A stretch of 64,000 nucleotides of DNA from assembly GCA_021397845.1 (NCBI GenBank), contig CM038046.1, positions 62,001 through 126,000 of the forward strand, given 5' to 3'. A program made the position numbers and the translations under genes. Positions 44,505-56,844 of the stretch are shown piece after piece (the first letter of the stretch is position 1; every line of letters starts with the position of its first letter). Below the pieces are notes generated by a model. That model worked only from the letters and a program-made list of their open reading frames with translations, ran no database searches and was not told the origin of the DNA. This DNA comes from Areca catechu. Taxonomy: Eukaryota; Streptophyta; Magnoliopsida; Arecales; Arecaceae.

Positions 44505-46187
44505 TGGTGCGGGCACCAGACTCAGAAGAAGACTTCAGGGCTCCATCTGGATCTCTGATTGACCTTGCCCGAAGAATTAGGATTTTCTGGTTTTGTAATA
44601 AGGGTTGACTTGGTCAACTCAGTTTTTTGAGTCTGTATTTCCCTGCAATTTAAATTTCGTTCAGTCATGTTGACTCAGTACAAGTCCTAGTAAGTGGTTT
44701 AGGTCTTCTCCAGGGTGCCACATTTTCTCCCAAGCCCAAGCAAGTGGGTGCCACACTCTCAGCCACACGCCAAAGTCCAGGAGGCGCCACATCTCCATCC
44801 CAGTGTCTTGGTCCCCACACCCAAGGGAGCAAGAATTTTTCTTGAAGCCAAAATCAAGGAGGCGCCCCATATATACCTTAAAGCGCCAAGCTAAAGGAGG
44901 AAAGAGGCATTTCTTGGGGAGCACTTCAAGGGGGTGCCCAATCCATGCCTAAAAAGACCAAAGCAAAGTTGGGAAGAGACATGACTTGGGGAGAAAGAAA
45001 AGGAGGTGTCCAAAAGAGTTGAGCCATGGAAGAAAAAAATTTTTTCTTGAAGAGCAAGGCTAGGAGGCGCCACCTACTTACCATTTGGAGCCACCAATCA
45101 ACACTTATGGAAGCTCTTGGCCGGCCATATGAGAAGGATTTGATTCTACAAGCCTAATTTGAAGATCCATCCTATTAGTCCCACACGGGAAGATGTAAAA
45201 CCCTGACCTCTTGTAAAGACCTATAAAATAAACCCCTCTTGTAAGTTTTAGAGGACAACTGATGAATGAATTCAAATTTTGTGTGAGCAACTTTATGTTT
45301 CTCTCTTCCGCACTTGCATCCAGGTGTTGAGCTCCGTGAGGGAGTAAATCCGGGTTCCCTAGGAACCTTGAGGAGGTGTGAGATCTCCAACCCCAAAACC
45401 CTAGGTTAGCCACTTCCATTCCAAACCCTAGCCGCCCTTCATCCTCTTCATTCCACCAAACCCTAGCCTACCCCATCTCTCACGGCCCCTCTCTCCAAGT
45501 AGAGGCCGACCACCAGCATCCAGGTCCAGTTCGGCTACTTCGAAGACAGAGCAAATCCCAGGGGAAGTCAGATCAGCATTCCAGGAGAATCAGGATTTCA
45601 GCAACATCAGCTTTCAAGTTCTACTATCTGGTAAATCCTTCCTTGAGTATCTGGTTCCATAACTTGTTCTTCTTCTTTCCCAGATCTTGAGTTCAGAAGA
45701 AGCCAACTCTGCCAAAGGGCCAGTATTGGAGGATCCGTTGCGAAGATATCTGAATCCGGGGATCCAACAATCTACTCAAGAGAGTCCTTCCACCAAACTC
45801 TGTGAAGATCACTGCCTGGTATATAACCCTTCCCTTCTCTTTATTTCTGTCCTGTTGAAAGTTCAGAGCGAAACCCTAGGTCTGGGAGTTTCTCAACCCC
45901 CAGCGATCCTTTACTTCTGAACTACTCTGATAATCTAGTTTCTTTGAATTGTGCTTTCAATTATTATATAGTTTCTTTCAATTTAGTTTAACTTTCATTT
46001 GAGTCAAAGTCGACTTCTGAAAATATATATATATAAAAAAAAGAATTAGTCTTAATTTACTTCCGCATCGCATCATCTTTTTTGTTCTGCATCAATTTTG
46101 GTATCAGATCTTTCGTTCTACAACATTTTTGGTATCAGAGCATTCGTTCTGCATCATTTTTGGTATCAGAGCATTCGTTCTGCATCA
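44505..46187 (+). repeat. LTR1 of the gypsy array
   Basis: 1683 bp, TGGTGCGGGCACC ... TTCTGCATCA. TATA-like CTATAAAATAA at about 45220. The last ~110 bp hold three repeats of a ~31-bp unit that contains a TGGTATCAGA primer-site-like sequence. Confidence 0.95.
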
Positions 46188-47090
46188 TTTTTGGTATCAG
46201 AGCCCTGTCTAGGGTTTTTGACTTGCTTGCATGTTTTGAGTGTCTCTCTTTTTTACTTTGTCTGCTCGAAGTAGACTCCCCAGGACGTCCGGTCCTAGGA
46301 ATGAAGTGAGGTGCAAGCCTCCTCTTCCCATTCCATGGGGTGTTCCTAGGGCGTGTAGGGGATCCGCTGGGTTACAACTTCGTAGCAGGAATTGTAAACG
46401 GGGGAAGCGTTCTGTTTTCAGTCTATAACTATCCTGTTGCAAGAATTGTATCTCATTGCAGGTAACTCCGAATTACATGATTTTTATTTTGCTGGAACCA
46501 GTATAATTGAAACTATTTTACATAATTTTACTGTAATTTATTGATTTCCATGAAATTTCTGAGAGTTAAATTACAGCAACTCTGTTTCTGTGTTTCTGCA
46601 ATTCAATTTTTTTTGATCATCTCCTAATTCATCTTAAGGGCAATTGAGCATCTAAGATAAGGGAAGGAATTGATAACCTCTCCTTAGCCCAAAACCATCA
46701 CCCATTCATTCGATCGTAAGCCTAATTTTAAAATTTATTAGACTTAATTTGCCCTAGTGGGCTAGGGACACCAACAAGTCGGGTCTAGGCTAGTGTTGAG
46801 TCAGTTTGTCTAGTTACTCTGTGTGTGCTTTGTACTCAGTGTTTAGAACGGTGGTTCAGGGATTCTATCCCGAAGGGCTTGTGTGCAGGTCCGCCTACCT
46901 GGCCAATCACTGATTGGTGTCTAGGATTGGCAATTAGGGACCTAACACTCCCCTTACACTTGCCTGGCTGAGTCCCGAGTTACTACAGGCTAGCTTGCCA
47001 CTCTGATTGGGCATCTAGTTTGGACTCTAGGTCTAGTTAGCCCGTAGTCATTTCAGTCGAGTCTCATTTAGTGTGCTGGCTTGCATCATC
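46188..47090 (+). other. Leader of internal 1
   Basis: Untranslated. Contains the conserved block at about 46740-46960 shared with the A1 leader (reverse strand 2300-2540) and with internal 2. Confidence 0.8.
46192..46203 (+). promoter_or_regulatory. Primer binding site of internal 1
   Basis: TGGTATCAGAGC, initiator tRNA-Met type, four bases after the LTR end. It is the fourth such sequence in a row. Confidence 0.85.
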
Positions 47091-48911
47091 ATGTCCACCC
47101 GGAATGGAGTACCCTACCAACCTGGTCAAACCCAACCAGATTTAGAGGCCATGATTAGAACTCTTACCGAAAGTATGACCAAATTGAGTCAGGATATGAA
47201 TGAGGGTTTTGCCCAGTTTAGAGACCGAGCCCAGGGACTTGAGAAACGTAGACATCAAAATTGGACCCCTGATCCAAAATTTAATGGGCCCCAACCTTAC
47301 CCATGCCAGGAGCCTAGGAGGACCTTATACCGTGATCCCGAGCATAACCCTAGGAGCCTATATCCATACTTGATTGACTCAGAAAAGGGACCCGTTAGGA
47401 ACACCGAACCTTATGCACCCACTTTTGATGGAAGACAAGAGACATATATTAAGTGGGAAGAACAAATGGATCGGTATTTTGAGTGCACTAACATATTGAA
47501 ATTAGGACAAGTTAGGTTGGCAAAAACCAAGTTCACCAAACATGCTAGGTCGCATTGGTATGCTATTGAGCGTGAGTGTTATCAAAGAAAAGAGGAAATA
47601 TATACTTGGAGAGATATGAGAAGTAAGTTGAGAGATAGGTACCTAGGTAGATCCTATGAGAAAAGACTTTTAGACCAATGGTACCAATTGCGACAAGGTA
47701 ATAGGCCTGTGTCTAAATATATCGAGGACTTCCAGTGGTATGACATGAAATGCAATACCATTGAGACCGAAGCTCAGATCACATTGAGTTTTAGGGTTGG
47801 GTTACACCCAGACATTTATAGGAAGCTATGCCTTGAAAAGATCAATAAGTTAGACCGAGCCTACCAAGAAGCCCAAGACTATGAGTGGTCTTTAAGATAT
47901 AACCAATCAAGTACTTTGGACTTAAAGCCAACCTCTACCAACTTGAGTCAAGTTCCGATTGATCCGACACCCATAGTGAACCAGACTTTTGTTTTTCAAT
48001 TCCCACTTGTGTCACCTCTTGACCAGAAAGATAACACTGAGAAGGAGTTAGGCATGGCCATCCCAAAATTAGTTGACCTGACCAGAGCCGTACTTAAAGA
48101 GGAATCAAAGGAGAATAGATTAGGACCTTTCAGTGAGATTGAGGAAGATATATATGAGCCTGACATAAGTTTGATAGATGAATATGAAGAAGAAGAATTT
48201 GAGGATATCTCTCCCGATAATTCAATTAACCAACTCCTACCTGATGGGGTTATTGAGGGGACCCCTGCCACTCAAGGAATTCAGGAGCTAACCCTAAGAG
48301 AAGACCCTTTTGAGGAAGTTCAGGAAGAGGAAATTGCACCCAATGAGAGTTTAAGTGAGAATACCCCTGAACTCATTGAGGAATCCAAAGAAGACACCCC
48401 TGAATCAAATCTGGTAGAGAAGTGTGAAGAAGGAAGGGGTTCACAAGAATTGCCCATTAAGAAGGTCCAAGAACAAGAAAAAGATAGTAGCTTAGAAGAC
48501 TTTCTAGATAAACATTCCAAAGACCTTCCTGATAACCTTCCACCTTCTAGGAGCACCCAGCCTACCCTAGAACTTGCACTTATAGACCCTCCTAGAGCAA
48601 ATCATGAGGTTTGGATGAGTGCACCTATAGAATAATGTCCTCATTTTAAGGTCGTCCTGAATAACCAAGGTATATTTCTTGTTTCCTATAAGCCACCTCA
48701 AAACTCTGATTCTTATTTCCTACCCTTCCCTGAATCTTCTCATGTTTCTAGAGCTATGGGATTACACTTTACTGAGATCTCTAGGTTGCAAGACTCCTTA
48801 GAACCTATTAGGTTTGCCACCTACTTCTGGAAAACCTTATGGCACCTACTAGGCATCCATAATAAGTTTTCATGCTCTGCATGCCCTCCTCCGACCCAAG
48901 GTCAAACCTAG
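47091..48911 (+). pseudogene. Gag-integrase fusion ORF, copy 1
   Basis: ATG 47091 is chosen because MSTRNGVPYQ matches the openings of related gag ORFs; an in-frame ATG lies 18 bases earlier. Residues about 95-270 are the retro_gag domain (YIKWEEQMDRYFEC... RDMRSKLRDRYLGRSYEKRLLDQW... SKYIEDF). An acidic linker of ~200 residues follows, then integrase core text (SYFLPFPESSHVSRAM, FWKTLWHLLGIHNKFS). One nonsense codon, TAA at 48633-48635, stands where copy 2 has CAA. There is no zinc knuckle, protease or RT. Confidence 0.85.
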
Positions 48912-49888
48912 AGAGCCTTAGTTTGTTAGGTTTAGACCTAGGGTTCCTTTGGAATAAAGTCCATTCTTTAGGAATGCGTCATCAATCTAGTTTAGTTTTT
49001 CTTGACCCTTTACTAGGCTTTGGCTCAGATTTTGGTTTGATTGAGAGCACCAGGAATTGAGATTTGTATTTTGTCCAGGGCTGAAATTGCATTCAATGTT
49101 TCGATCAATAGGTCTATAGACTAGAGTCCCTTTGAAATTATTCATGGATACAAGCCTCACACACCACTTGATCTGATTTCACTATTAGCCCACACACACA
49201 AGTCTCTTGATGCACTTGCATAGCATGTAAAGGACTTGCATAAAGAAATTCATGCCAAAATAACTTTAAGTAATGAAACTTATAAGAAGTTGGCTGATTC
49301 TCAAAGCGAGTCAAAACTTTTGTTGAGGGAGACTTTATAATGATTAGGTTAAGGCCTGAATGGTTTTCTCCTGGAACCGTTAGGAAGTTACATGCTAGAG
49401 GAGCTGGACCATTTAGAGTGATGAAGAGAGTGGGATCCAATGCCTATGTGCTCGAGTTGCCTTCAGAACTAGGCATTAGCTCCACTTTCAACATTACAGA
49501 CCTAGTAGAGTATAGAGAGCCAGCTGTGATTCCCAGTGAGACTTTTGAGCCTAATCCTGCTCTTGAGAGTGAACCCAACCCTGTGTGTCCACCAACAAAC
49601 TGGCCTGTGAGGAAAGAGCAGATTGAAAAGATCCTAGATGATCAGGTTATCTCTACTCGTAATCGAGGATACCAAAGATACCTGGTCCGCTGGCAAGGAA
49701 GGCCAGATTCTGATGACTCTTGGATCTTCCGAGAAGAATTACAAGAATTGGAACCAGACATCTTGGAGAGATACCAGAGCCAGCTTGATCCATACTCGAC
49801 AGGGTCGAGTTCCTCTCACCCCGGGAGAATTGGTGCGGGCACCAGACTCAGAAGAAGACTTCAGGGCTCCATCTGGATCTCTAATTGA
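48912..49888 (+). pseudogene. Integrase end and chromodomain, copy 1
   Basis: Up to 49339 the integrase core is present only in broken frames (SPFEIIHGYKPHTPLDLI at about 49120). From 49340 a 182-codon frame encodes MIRLRPEWFSPGTVRKLHARG, GPFRVMKRVGSNAYVLELP and then a chromodomain (IEKILDDQVISTRN, YLVRWQGRPDSDDSW). The frame continues through the polypurine tract into LTR2 and stops at 49886-49888, 58 bases inside the LTR. Confidence 0.85.
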
Positions 49889-51514
49889 CCTTGCCCAAAG
49901 AATTAGGGTTTTCTGGTTTTGTAATAAGGGTTGACTTGGTCAACTCAATTTTTTTGAGTCTGTATTTTCCTGCAATTTTAATTTTGTTGAGTCATGTTGA
50001 CTCAGTACAAGTCCTAGTAAGTGGTCTAGGTCTTCTCTAGGGTGCCACATTTTCTCCCAAGCCCAAGCAAGTGTGCGCCACACTCCCAGCCACACGTCAG
50101 AGTCCAGGAGGCGCCACATCTCCATCCCAGTGTCTTGGTCCCCACACTCAAGGGAGCAAGAATTTTTCTTGAAGCCAAAATCAAGGAGGCGCCCCATATA
50201 TACCTTAAAGGGCCAAGCTAAAGGAGGAAAGAGGCATTTCTTGGGGAGCACTTCAAGGGGGTGCCCAATCCATGCCTAAAAAGACCAAAGCAAAGTTGGG
50301 AAGAGCCATGACTTGGGGAGAAAGAAAAGGAGGTGTCCAAAAGAGTTGAGCCATGGAAGGAAAAAATTTTTCTTGAAGAGCAAGGCTAGGAGGCGCCACC
50401 TACTTACCATTTGGAGCCACCAATCAACACTTATGGAAGCTCTTGGCCAGCCATATGAGAAGGATTTGATTCTATAAGCCTAATTTGAAGATCCATCCTA
50501 TTAGTCCCACATGGGAAGATGTAAAACCCTGACCTCTTGTAAAGACCTATAAAATAAATCCCTATTGTAAGTTTTAGAGGATAACTGATGAATGAATTCA
50601 AATTTTGTGTGAGCAACTTTATGTTTCTCTCTTCCGCACTTGCATCCAGGTGTTGAGCTCCACGAGGGAGTAAATCCGGGTTCCCTAGGAACCTTGAGGA
50701 GGTGTGAGATCTCCAACCCCAAAACCCTAGGTTAGCCACTTCCATTCCAAACCCTAGCCGCCCTTCATCCTCTTCATTCCACCAAACCCTAGCCTACCCC
50801 ATCTCTCACGGCCCCTCTCTCCGAGTAGAGGCCGACCACCAGCATCCAGGTCCAGTTCGACTACTTCGAAGACAGAGCAAATCCCAGAGGAAGTCAGATC
50901 AGCATTCCAGGAGAATCAAGATTTCGGCAACATCAGCTTTCAAGTTCAACTATCTGGTAAATCCTTCCTTGAGTATCTGGTTCCATAACTTGTTCTTCTT
51001 CTTTCCCAGATCTTGAGTTCAGAAGAAGCCAACTCTGCCAAAGGGCCAGTATTGGAGGATCCATTACGAAGATATCTGAATCCGGGGATCCAACAATCTA
51101 CTCAAGAGAGTCCTTCCACCAAACTCTGTGAAGATCACTGCCTGGTATATAACCCTTCCCTTCTCTTTATTTCTGTCCTGTTGAAAGTTCAGAGCGAAAC
51201 CCTAGGTCTGGGAGTTTCTCAACCCCCAGCGATCCTTTACTTCTGAACTACTCTGATAATCTAGTTTCTTTGAATTGTACTTTCAATTATTATATAGTTT
51301 CTTTCAATTTAGTTTAACTTTCATTTGAGTCAAAGTCGACTTCTGAAAATATAAAAAAAAAGAAAAAAAGAATTAGTCTTAATTTACTTCCGCATCGCAT
51401 CATCTTTTTTGTTCTGCATCAATTTTGGTATCAGATCTTTCGTTCTACATCATTTTTGGTATCAGAGCATTCGTTCTGCATCTTTTTTGGTATCAGAGCA
51501 TTCGTTCTGCATCA
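49831..51514 (+). repeat. LTR2 (central) of the gypsy array
   Basis: 1684 bp. Serves as the 3' LTR of internal 1 and the 5' LTR of internal 2. It carries more private changes than LTR1 or LTR3 in its last two thirds (for example CGACTAC for CGGCTAC, CATTACGA for CGTTGCGA). Its last ~110 bp hold the same triple primer-site-like repeat. Confidence 0.95.
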
Positions 51515-52418
51515 TTTTTGGTATCAGAGCCATGTCTAGGGTTTTTGACTTGCTTGCATGTTTTGAGTGTCTCTCTTTTTTACTTTGTCTGCTCGAAGTA
51601 GACTCCCGAGGACGTCCGGCCCTAGGAACGAAGCGAGATGCAAGCCTCCTCTTTCCATTCCATGGGGTGTTCCTAGGGCATGTAGGGGATCCGCTGGGTT
51701 ACAACTTCGTAGCAGGAATTGTAAACGGGGGAAGCGTTCTGTTTTCAGTCTGTAACTGTCCTGTTGCAAGAATTATTTGTTATTACAGATAACTTTGAAT
51801 TGCATGATTTTTGTTTTGCTGGAACCAGTATAATTGAAAATATTTTACATAATTTTAATGTAATTTATTGGTTTTCATGAAATTTCTGAGAGTTAGATTA
51901 AAGCAACTCTGTTTCTGTGTTTCTGCAATTCAATTTTTTTTTGATCATCTCCTAATTCATCTTAAGGGCAATTGAGCATCTAAGATAAGGGGGGGAATTG
52001 ATAACCTCTCCTTATCCCAAAACCACCACCCATTCATTCGATCCTAAGCCTAATTTTAAAATTTATTATACTTAATTTGCCCTAGTGGGCTAGGGACACC
52101 AACAAGTCGGGTCTAGGCTAGTGTTGAGTCAGTTTGTCTAGTTACTCTGTGTGTGCTTTGTACTCAGTGTCTAGAACGGTAGTTCAGGGATTCTATCTCG
52201 AAGGGCTTGTGTGCTGGTCCGCCTACCTGGTCAATCACTGATTGGTGTCTAGGATTGGCAATTAGGGACCTAACACTCCCCTTACACCTGCCTGGCAGAG
52301 TCCCGAGTTACTACAGGCTAGCTTGCCACTCTGATTGGGCATCTAGTTTGGACTCTAGGTCTAGTTAGCCCGTAGTCGTTTCAGTCGAGTCTCATTTGGT
52401 GTGCTGGCTTGCATCATC
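51515..52418 (+). other. Leader and primer site of internal 2
   Basis: TGGTATCAGAGC at 51519-51530 is followed by a leader nearly identical to that of internal 1. No coding function. Confidence 0.85.
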
Positions 52419-54239
52419 ATGTCCACTCGGAATGGAGTACCCTACCAATCTGGTCAAACCCAACCAGATTTAGAGGCCATGATTAGAACTCTTACCGAAA
52501 GTATGACCAAATTGAGTCAGGATATGAATGAGGGTTTTGCCCAGTTTAGAGACCGAGCCCAGGGACTTGAGAAACATAGACATCAAAATTGGACCCCTGA
52601 TCCAAAATTTAATGGGCCCCAACCTCACCCATGCTAGGAGCCTAGGAGGACCTTATACCGTGATCCTGAGCATAACCCTAGGAGCCTATATCCATACTTG
52701 GTTGACTCAGAAAAGGGACCCGTTAGGAACACCGAACCTTATGCACCCACTTTTGATGGAAGACAAGAGACATATATTAAGTGGGAAGAACAAATGGATC
52801 GGTATTTTGAGTGCACTAACATATCGGAATTAGGACAAGTTAGGTTGGCCAAAACCAAGTTCACCAAACATGCTAGGTCGCATTGGTATGCTATTGAGCG
52901 TGAGTGTTATCAAAGAAAAGAAGAAATATATACTTGGAGAGATATGAGAAGTAAGTTGAAAGATAGGTACCTAGGTAGATCCTATGAGAAAAGACTTTTA
53001 GACCAATGGTACCAATTGCGACAAGGTAATAGGCCTGTGTCTAAATATATCGAGGACTTCCAGTGGTATGACATGAAATGCAATACCATTGAGACCGAAG
53101 CTCAGATCACATCGAGGTTTAGGGTTGGGTTACCCCCAGACATTTATAGGAAGCTATGCCTTGAAAAGATCAATAAGTTAGACCGAGCCTACCAAGAAGC
53201 CCAAGACTATGAGTGGTCTTTAAGATATAACCAATCAAGTACTTTGGACTTAAAGCCAACCTCTACCAACTTGAGTCAAGTTCCGATTGATCCGACACCC
53301 ATAGTGAACCAGACTTTTGTTTTTCAATTCCCACTTGTGTCACCTCTTGACCAGAAAGATAACACTGAGAAGGAGTTAGGCATGGCCATCCCAAAATTAG
53401 TTGACCTGACCAGAGCCGTACTTAAAGAGGAATCAAAGGAGAATAGATTAGAACCTTTCAATGAGATTGAGGAAGATATATATGAGCCTGACATAAGTTT
53501 GATAGATAAATATGAAGAAGAAGAATTTGAGGATATCTCTCCTAATAATTCAATTAACCAACTCCTACCTGATGGGGTTATTGAGGGGACCCCTGCCACT
53601 CAAGGAATTCAGGAGCTAACCCTAAGAGAAGACCCTTTTGAGGAAGTTCAGGAAGAGGAAATTGCACCCAATGAGAGTTTAAGTGAGAATACCCCTGAAC
53701 TCATTGAGGAATCCAAAGAAGACACCCCTGAGTCAAATCTGGTAGAGAAGTGTGAAGAAGGAAGGGGTTCACAAGAATTGCCCATTAAGAAGGTCCAAGA
53801 ACAAGAAAAAGACAGTAGCTTAGAAGACTTTCTAGATAAACATTCCAAAGACCTTCCTGATAACCTTCCACCTTCTAGGAGCACCCAGCCTACCCTAGAA
53901 CTTGCACTTGTAGACCCTCCTAGAGCAAATCATGAGGTTTGGATGAGTGCACCTATGGAACAATGTCCTCATTTTAAGGCAGTGCTGAATAACCAAGGTA
54001 TGTTTCTTGTTTCCTATAAGCCACCTCAAAACTCTGATTCTTATTTCCTACCCTTCCCTGAATCTTCTCATGTTTCTAGAGCTATGGGATTACACTTTAC
54101 TGAGATCTCTAGGTTGCAAGACTCCTTAGAACCTATTAGGTTTGCCACCTACTTCTGGAAGACCTTATGGCACCTACTAGGCATCCATAATAAGTTTTCA
54201 TGCTCTGCATGCCCTCCTCTGACCCAAGGTCAAACCTAG
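52419..54239 (+). pseudogene. Gag-integrase fusion ORF, copy 2
   Basis: Same domains as copy 1. The only nonsense codon in the frame is TAG at 52635-52637, where copy 1 has CAG; from there it is open to 54239. Copies 1 and 2 therefore carry single nonsense mutations at different places. Confidence 0.85.
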
Positions 54240-55216
54240 AGAGCCTTAGTTTGTTAGGTTTAGACCTAGGGTTCCTTTGGAATAAAGTCCATTCTTTAGG
54301 AATGCGTCGTCAGTCTAGTTTAGTTTTTCTTGACCCTTTATTAGGCTTTGGCTCAGATTTTGGTTTGATTGAGAGCACCAGGAATTGGGATTTGTATTTT
54401 GTCCAGGGCTGAAATTGCATTCAATGTTTCGATCAATAGGTCTATAGGCTAGAGTCCCTTTGAAATTGTTCATGGATACAAGCCTCACACACCACTTGAT
54501 CTGATTTCACTATTAGCCCACACACACAAGTCTCTTGATGCACTTGCATAGCATGTAAAGGACTTGCATAAAGAAATTCATGCCAAAATAACTTTAAGTA
54601 ATGAAACTTATAAGAAGTTGGCTGATTCTCAAAGCGAGTCAAAACTTTTGTTGAGGGAGGCTATGTAATGATTAGGTTAAGGCCTGAACGGTTTTCTCCT
54701 GGAACCGTTAGGAAGTTACATGCTAGAGGAGCTGGACCATTTAGAGTGATGAAGAGAGTGGGTTCCAGTGCTTATGTGCTCGAGTTGCCTTCAGAACTAG
54801 GCATTAGCTCCACTTTCAACATTACAGACCTAGTAGAGTATAGAGAGCCAGCTGTGATTCCCAGTGAGCCTTTTGAGCCTAATCCTGCTCTTGAGAGTGA
54901 ACCCAACCCTGTGTGTCCACCAACAAACTGGCCTGTGAGGAAAGAGCAGATTGAAAAGATCCTGGATGATCAGGTTATCTCTACTCGTAATCGAGGATAC
55001 CAAAGATACCTGGTCCGCTGGCAAGGAAGGCCAGATTCTGATGACTCTTGGATCTCCCGAGAAGAATTACAAGAATTGGACCCAGACCTCTTGGAGAGAT
55101 ACCAGAGCCAGCTTGATCCATACTCGACAGGGTCGAGTTCCTCTCACCCCGGGAGAATTGGTGCGGGCACCAGACTCAGAAGAAGACTTCAGGGCTCCAT
55201 CTGGATCTCTGATTGA
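54240..55216 (+). pseudogene. Integrase end and chromodomain, copy 2
   Basis: As copy 1. The frame from 54668 is 182 codons, includes the chromodomain (VRWQGRPDSDDSW), and runs 58 bases into LTR3 before the stop. A minus-strand frame over it is a shadow. Confidence 0.85.
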
Positions 55217-56839
55217 CCTTGCCTGAAGAATTAGGGTTTTCTGGTTTTGTAATAAGGGTTGACTTGGTCAACTCAATTTTTTTGAATTTGTATTTCCCTG
55301 CAATTTAAATTTTGTTGAGTCATGTTGACTCAGTACAAGTCCTAGTAAGTGGTCTAGGTCTTCTCCAGGGTGCCACATTTTCTCCCAAGCCCAAGCAAGT
55401 GGGCGCTACACTCCCAGCCACACGCCAGAGTCCAGGAGGTGCCACATCTCCATCCCAGTGTCTTGGTCCCCACACCTAAGGGAGCAAGAATTTTTCTTGA
55501 AGCCAAAATCAAGGAGGCGCCCCATATATACCTTAAAGGGCCTAGCTAAAGGAGGAAAGAGGCATTTCTTGGGGAGCACTTCAAGGGGGCGCCCAATCCA
55601 TGCCTAAAAAGACCAAAGCAAAGTTGGAAAGAGCCATGACTTGGGGAGAAAGAAAAGGAGGTGTCCAAAAGAGTTGAGCCATGGAAGGAAAAAATTTTTT
55701 CTTGAAGAGCAAGGCTAGGAGGCGCCACCTACTTACCATTTGGAGTCACCAATCAACACTTATGGAAGCTCTTGGCCGGCCATATGAGAAGGATTTGATT
55801 CTACAAGCCTAATTTGAAGATCCATCCTATTAGTCCCACATGGGAAGATGTAAAACCTTGACCTCTTGTAAAGATCTATAAAATAAACCCCTCTTGTAAG
55901 TTTTAGAGGACAACTGATGAATGAATTCAAATTTTGTGTGAGCAACTTTATGTTTCTCTCTTTCTCACTTGCATCCAGGTGTTGAGCTCCGTGAGGGAGT
56001 AAATCCGGGTTCCCTAGGAACCTTGAGGAGGTGTGAGATCTCCAACCCCAAAATCCTAGGTTAGCCACTTCCATTCCAAACCCTAGCCGCCCTTCATCCT
56101 CTTCATTCCACCAAACCCTAGCCTACCCCATCTCTCACGGCCCCTCTCTCCAAGTAGAGGCCACCAGCATCCAGGTCCAGTTCGGCTACTTCGAAGACAG
56201 AGAAAATCCCAGAGGAAGTCAGATCAGCATTTCAAGAGAATCAGGATTTCAGCAACATCAGCTTTCAAGTTCTACTATCTGGTAAATCCTTCCTTGAGTA
56301 TCTGGTTCCATAACTTGTTCTTCTTCTTTCCCAGATCTTGAGTTCAGAAGAAGCCAACTCTGCCAAAGGGCCAGTATTGGAGGATCCGTTGCGAAGATAT
56401 CTGAATCCGGGGATCCAACAATCTACTCAGGAGAGTCCTTCCACCAAACTCTGTGAAGATCACTGCCTGGTATATAACCCTTCCCTTCTCTTTATTTCTG
56501 TCCTGTTGAAAGTTCAGAGCGAAATCCTAGGTCTGGGAGTTTCTCAACCCCTAGCGATCCTTTACTTCTGAACTACTCTGATAATCTAGTTTCTTTGAAT
56601 TGTGCTTTCAATTATTATATAGTTTCTTTCAATTTAGTTTAACTTTCATTTGAGTCAAAGCCGACTTCTGAAAATATATATATATAAAAAAAAAGAATTA
56701 GTCTTAATTTACTTCCGCATCGCATCATCTTTTTTGTTCTGCATCAATTTTGGTATCAGATCTTTCGTTCTATATCATTTTTGGTATCAGAGCATTCGTT
56801 CTGCATCAAGTTTGGTATCAGAGCATTCGTTCTACATCA
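55159..56839 (+). repeat. LTR3 of the gypsy array
   Basis: 1681 bp, ending TTCTACATCA next to ACTAT. Lacks 'cgac' present in the other two near 56160. Contains three primer-site-like repeats, the third altered to AAGTTTGGTATCAGAG. Confidence 0.95.
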
Positions 56840-56844
56840 ACTAT
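56840..56844 (+). repeat. Target-site duplication ACTAT, right
   Basis: Matches 44500-44504; the copia RNase H frame resumes immediately after. Confidence 0.95.

Larger units (their letters stand above)
44505..56839 (+). mobile_element. Three-LTR tandem gypsy array (LTR-int-LTR-int-LTR)
   Basis: LTR1 (44505-46187), internal 1 (46188-49830), LTR2 (49831-51514), internal 2 (51515-55158) and LTR3 (55159-56839) follow in one orientation without spacers, with a single ACTAT duplication outside. Both internals have the same layout: primer site, leader, a gag-integrase fusion ORF, integrase C-terminus with chromodomain, polypurine tract. Neither has protease, RT or RNase H. So the family is non-autonomous and the two copies share one deletion. 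See also the findings. Confidence 0.95.

Noticed and set aside
48320..48556. Ser-rich minus-strand ORFs opposite the gag-integrase acidic linker
   Set aside because: They are complementary frames of GAA/GAG-rich coding sequence and occur identically in both array copies.
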